From: an uncultured Rothia sp.
GTDB lineage: Bacteria; Actinomycetota; Actinomycetes; Actinomycetales; Micrococcaceae
Reading direction: 5' to 3'
Assembly (NCBI RefSeq): GCF_937976295.1
Contig: NZ_CALJRY010000176.1
Location: 1 to 9,748 of the forward strand
DNA: 9,748 nt
Part shown: positions 7,367-9,748 of the stretch, piece after piece
How positions within the stretch are numbered: the stretch's first letter is position 1
Layout: every line of letters begins with the position of its first letter
Translations under genes and position numbers: made by a program
Notes under the pieces: model-generated
What the model was told of the DNA's origin: nothing
The model's database searches: none
Seen by the model: the letters and a program-made list of their open reading frames with translations, nothing else

Positions 7367-8368
7367 ATGAACCTCACCCGCCGCCCGCGCCGCCTGCGCA
7401 CCACCGCAGCCATGCGCTCCCTCGTCGCCGAGACCACCCTGCGCCCCTCGCAGCTGATTCAGGTGTTCTTCGTTCGCGACGGCATCGACGAGCCGCAGCC
7501 GATTCGTTCCATGCCCGGCCAGTACCAGCACACCCTGGAGAGCATCATCCCCGCCGTGCGTGAGGCGTACGAGGCGGGCATCCGCTGCATTGACCTGTTC
7601 GGCATTCCCCGCGATGAGGATAAGGACGAGGTCGGTTCGACCGCCTGGGATCCGCAGGGCATCCTGAACCGTGCGATTGCGGTGTGCCGTGAGGAGTTCG
7701 GCGACGACCTGGTGGTTATGGCTGATACCTGCCTGGATGAGTTCACGAGCCACGGTCACTGCGGCGTGCTGGTTGATGACGGCCACGGCACGCTCGTGGT
7801 GGATAATGACGAGACTGTGGAGCTGTACTGCAAGATGGCGGTTTCGCAGGCGCGTGCGGGTGCGCACACGGTGTCCCCGTCGGGCATGATGGACGGCCAG
7901 ATTGCGGCGATGCGTGCCGCCCTGGACGAGGCTGGCTTTGAGGACGTGTCGATTCTGGCGTATTCGGCGAAGTACGCTTCGGCGTTCTTCGGCCCGTTCC
8001 GTGACGCGGTGGAGTCCAGCTTCACGGGTGACCGTAAGACCTATCAGCAGGATCCGGCGAACCGCCGCGAGTCGCTGCTGGAGGTGCGCGCTGACCTGGA
8101 GGAGGGCGCGGATATGGTGATGGTGAAGCCTGCCGGTAGCTACCTGGATATTGTGCGTGAGGTGGCGGAGTTTTCGCCGGTGCCGGTGGCGGCGTATCAG
8201 GTGTCGGGTGAGTACGCGATGATTGAGGCGGCTGCGGCGAACGGCTGGATTGACCGTAAGGCTGTGGTGTTGGAGTCGCTGCGTTCGATTCACCGTGCCG
8301 GTGCGGACGTCATCTTGACCTATTACGGTACGGAGGCGGCACGCTGGCTCCGCGAGCTGGATGCCTAA
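7367..8368 (+). CDS. hemB: Delta-aminolaevulinic acid dehydratase (porphobilinogen synthase) HemB
   Basis: Condenses two molecules of 5-aminolaevulinate into porphobilinogen; the enzyme is a homo-octamer. The protein has 333 residues, normal for the family. Lys202 in AYSAKYASAFFGPFRDA and Lys254 in MVMVKPAGSYLDIV are the two Schiff-base lysines. The metal-site loop reads DTCLDEFTSHGHCG. It keeps Cys122 and Cys132, but the middle cysteine of the zinc-type motif (C-x-C-x7-C) is Asp124, so it is intermediate between the zinc class and the cysteine-free magnesium class. The start has AGGAGAG four bases upstream. Codon choice differs from the first genes: third positions favour G (GAG, GCG, GTG) where hemE and chdC favour C or A (GCC, GCA, GAA). 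It is the last haem gene here; hemL does not follow. Confidence 0.96.
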   Translation: MNLTRRPRRLRTTAAMRSLVAETTLRPSQLIQVFFVRDGIDEPQPIRSMPGQYQHTLESIIPAVREAYEAGIRCIDLFGIPRDEDKDEVGSTAWDPQGILNRAIAVCREEFGDDLVVMADTCLDEFTSHGHCGVLVDDGHGTLVVDNDETVELYCKMAVSQARAGAHTVSPSGMMDGQIAAMRAALDEAGFEDVSILAYSAKYASAFFGPFRDAVESSFTGDRKTYQQDPANRRESLLEVRADLEEGADMVMVKPAGSYLDIVREVAEFSPVPVAAYQVSGEYAMIEAAAANGWIDRKAVVLESLRSIHRAGADVILTYYGTEAARWLRELDA

Positions 8369-8389
8369 CCCCTCCCTCCCTCTGGACGC

Positions 8390-8456
8390 CGAGAAGCCAC
8401 ATGTGTTTCGAAAAGCCACATCTTTGGTGGCTTCTCGAAACACATGTGGCTTTTCG
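8390..8456. repeat. 67-base hairpin repeat, copy 1 (likely bidirectional terminator)
   Basis: Arms 8390-8419 and 8427-8456 pair over 30 positions with one mismatch (8412/8434) and one G-T (8393/8453) around a 7-base loop. Each arm contains CACATGTG, and the left arm also holds TTTCGAAA. AAGCCACAT occurs twice in the left arm, 19 bases apart. The element lies 21 bases after the hemB stop and 4 bases after the stop of the convergent - strand gene. On the + strand it ends in TTTT, as a terminator would. I infer transcription termination from at least the hemB side. A near-identical copy at 9695 shows it is also a dispersed repeat. Confidence 0.8.
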
Positions 8457-8460
8457 CCGT

Positions 8461-9645
8461 TTATGCTTGTTCTTCGCTGACTGGCTTGTACCCGAGGGAG
8501 GTGCACACAATGTTGCCGTTGGTGAAGTATTCCGCGAGCTTCTCCCGGTCGGCGGGGGAGCGCAGGTCCGCCCAGCGTTCCTGCTCCAGGTAGAACGCAA
8601 CCTGGGAGGTCAGGCAGACGACGCGCTCATCGTGCACCGCCACAATATGCCTGCGCAGCCACGGCATGCGCTGAGCGAGGTTCGGCGGGATCTTGGACGG
8701 CACCTTGATTTCTATCTGCCATTGCGACGGCTCGTAGAAGGTCGGCTTGATCTGTTCGGGGTTCTTCGGGAAGACGCAGAACTCCTCAATATCGGCGTAA
8801 CTGTACTTCTTTGCGGGCAGGAAAAGCCGCCCGACGTAGAACGAATCGGGGTTGAACAGCAGGTATACCTTCAAATAATGCCAACGCAACGCTAACGCTG
8901 CTGAGGCGGTAACAGCCAGCATGATTGAGGCGCCGCCAATAGGTATCGGCGGGGTATACAGAATCTCCAAACCGACCAGCGAGTAGAGGAAGACGACGAT
9001 TGCCAGCACCAGCGCCACCACCACGGTCACGCACAGCCCCAGGTAGAGTCTAGGCGTCCTACGCACTGGTTTAGCTTGGGGATGAGCGTCCCGCGGAGTA
9101 AAGAATGCGTCAACGCGGTTCAACATTTCGCCCAAGACTCGTGGCATGCCTGCGGTGTGGTTATCGAGGTTGAAGTAGCGGGAGCTACGCCAAATGAAGC
9201 GGCTCCAGCACGCACCCAGATAGACCATGTAGAACGGCAACACTAGTGCCGGTAGCAGGATGCCGTCACGGGCAATGTCCTTGTACAGCAGAAAAATGGA
9301 CCGTGCGACAAAGCAAGCCCACACGTACATAACGGCGTGCATCCACGCCTCAAACTTGGATACGCCAGAAATGCTGTCGAGTTCTTTCCTGGCGCGGGTG
9401 AGGTTGGAACGCAGCTTATGTTTGGGGAGCGGGTCGCCGTCCAGGGAGCGGCGTTCGGCATACCTCATCGCTTTGTCTACGGGAGAGCCCTTGTAGAAAA
9501 CGTGCAGCCGCCTCGCTTCTTCCTTGCTCATGGTTGAGGAGTAGGCGATATCGACTGCTACGCACACCACCAAGTACAGCAAGAAGGCGATGAGCCATAT
9601 GTAGCGTACCGGCTCTAGGGGTATCCCCAAAGCGCTTAGCTCCAT
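8461..9645 (-). CDS. Multi-pass membrane protein of unknown family
   Basis: I do not recognise this 394-residue protein. It has about five hydrophobic segments: 15-35, 101-121, 129-149, 201-223 and 236-254. A basic, charged loop (about 38-98) lies between the first two and a proline/basic linker (about 182-199) before the fourth. A soluble C-terminal part (about 262-394) contains YVGRLFLPAKKYSYADIEEF, which resembles the strand pattern of bacterial PH-like domains sitting after membrane helices; that is a weak inference. The chosen start (CAT at 9643-9645) has GAGAGG eight bases upstream. A longer reading from 9705 would begin inside the repeat. It converges on hemB, is flanked by two copies of the hairpin repeat, and is less GC-rich than the haem genes in the rows counted. 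Nothing links it functionally to haem. Confidence 0.75.
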   Translation of the reverse strand: MELSALGIPLEPVRYIWLIAFLLYLVVCVAVDIAYSSTMSKEEARRLHVFYKGSPVDKAMRYAERRSLDGDPLPKHKLRSNLTRARKELDSISGVSKFEAWMHAVMYVWACFVARSIFLLYKDIARDGILLPALVLPFYMVYLGACWSRFIWRSSRYFNLDNHTAGMPRVLGEMLNRVDAFFTPRDAHPQAKPVRRTPRLYLGLCVTVVVALVLAIVVFLYSLVGLEILYTPPIPIGGASIMLAVTASAALALRWHYLKVYLLFNPDSFYVGRLFLPAKKYSYADIEEFCVFPKNPEQIKPTFYEPSQWQIEIKVPSKIPPNLAQRMPWLRRHIVAVHDERVVCLTSQVAFYLEQERWADLRSPADREKLAEYFTNGNIVCTSLGYKPVSEEQA

Positions 9646-9653
9646 GAGTTGGT

Positions 9654-9659
9654 CCTCTC
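9654..9659 (-). promoter_or_regulatory. Ribosome binding site deciding the start of the membrane-protein gene
   Basis: Read on the - strand this is GAGAGG, eight bases before the ATG at 9645. The alternative in-frame ATG at 9705 lies within the CACATGTG palindrome of the hairpin repeat, would add 20 residues (MWLLSTIDTPSP...) unlike a membrane-protein N-terminus, and could not be read cleanly through the hairpin. No clear promoter could be resolved in the 49 bases between this gene and the repeat. Confidence 0.6.
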
Positions 9660-9694
9660 TACGGGGTATCGGTGATGGTGTGTCTATGGTGCTC

Positions 9695-9748
9695 AGAAGC
9701 CACATGTGTTTCGAAAAGCCACGTCTTATGTGGCTTCTCGAAACACAT
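9695..9748. repeat. Hairpin repeat, copy 2 (cut by the window end)
   Basis: The 54 visible bases align to 8392-8445 at a constant offset of 1303, in the same orientation. The left arm (9695-9722) is identical to copy 1. The only three differences (9723, 9728, 9729) fall in the 7-base loop, and the right arm is identical up to the window end. The arms pair as GCCAC (9718-9722) with GTGGC (9730-9734) and outwards. It lies upstream of the membrane-protein gene, so it is probably a terminator for whatever gene lies beyond the window, or a member of a dispersed palindromic repeat family. Confidence 0.8.

Noticed and set aside
7355..8506. 383-codon open frame on the - strand opposite hemB
   Set aside because: It lies wholly opposite hemB and reads through the hairpin repeat. 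The His/Arg-rich product reflects complementary codons.
9646..9705. Longer start of the membrane-protein gene at 9705
   Set aside because: That ATG lies inside the palindrome of the repeat and lacks a ribosome site. The ATG at 9645 has GAGAGG and leads directly into a membrane segment.
8390..9748. CRISPR array
   Set aside because: There are only two copies, about 1.3 kb apart with a gene between them, and each copy is itself a long palindrome. No cas genes are present.
8390..9748. Insertion sequence or transposon ends
   Set aside because: No transposase is encoded between the repeats, and each copy is a self-contained hairpin rather than a simple terminal repeat. A non-autonomous element remains possible and is covered in the findings.

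Overview
The window is GC-rich and holds the core of a haem biosynthesis operon from a high-GC Gram-positive bacterium. The co-occurrence of hemY/cgoX, hemQ/chdC and hemH/cpfC is the signature of the coproporphyrin-dependent pathway used by Actinobacteria and Firmicutes. The GC content, the ChdC sequence type and the gene order point to Actinobacteria. A Micrococcaceae member such as Rothia is my best guess, but it is not proven from the sequence.

Bases 1-8368 carry seven genes on the + strand, in the order hemE (5' end outside the window), cgoX/hemY, chdC/hemQ, cpfC/hemH, hemC, hemD, hemB. They supply ALA to porphobilinogen (HemB), porphobilinogen to hydroxymethylbilane (HemC), cyclisation to uroporphyrinogen III (HemD), decarboxylation to coproporphyrinogen III (HemE), oxidation to coproporphyrin III (CgoX), iron insertion (CpfC) and decarboxylation of coprohaem to haem b (ChdC). 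The ALA-forming genes hemA and hemL are not in the window. chdC and cpfC overlap by a GTGA junction, and hemC and hemD are 5 bases apart. Longer gaps with strong hairpins lie before cgoX and before hemC, so expression could be adjusted there.

Bases 8390-8456 form a 67-base, nearly perfect hairpin just after hemB. It also lies just after a convergent gene on the - strand (8461-9645), which encodes an unrecognised protein of 394 residues with about five membrane segments. A second copy of the hairpin, in the same orientation and identical outside the loop, sits upstream of that gene and runs off the window end (9695-9748). The membrane-protein gene is therefore bracketed by two copies of one repeat and is visibly less GC-rich where rows were counted.

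No RNA genes, CRISPR arrays, transposases or integrases were seen. The haem genes are ordinary for the phylum. The less ordinary items are the hairpin repeat pair around an unknown gene, the His-rich head of ChdC, the Cys-rich tail of CpfC, the mixed metal-site motif of HemB, the two leader hairpins, and a reversal of GC skew along the operon.
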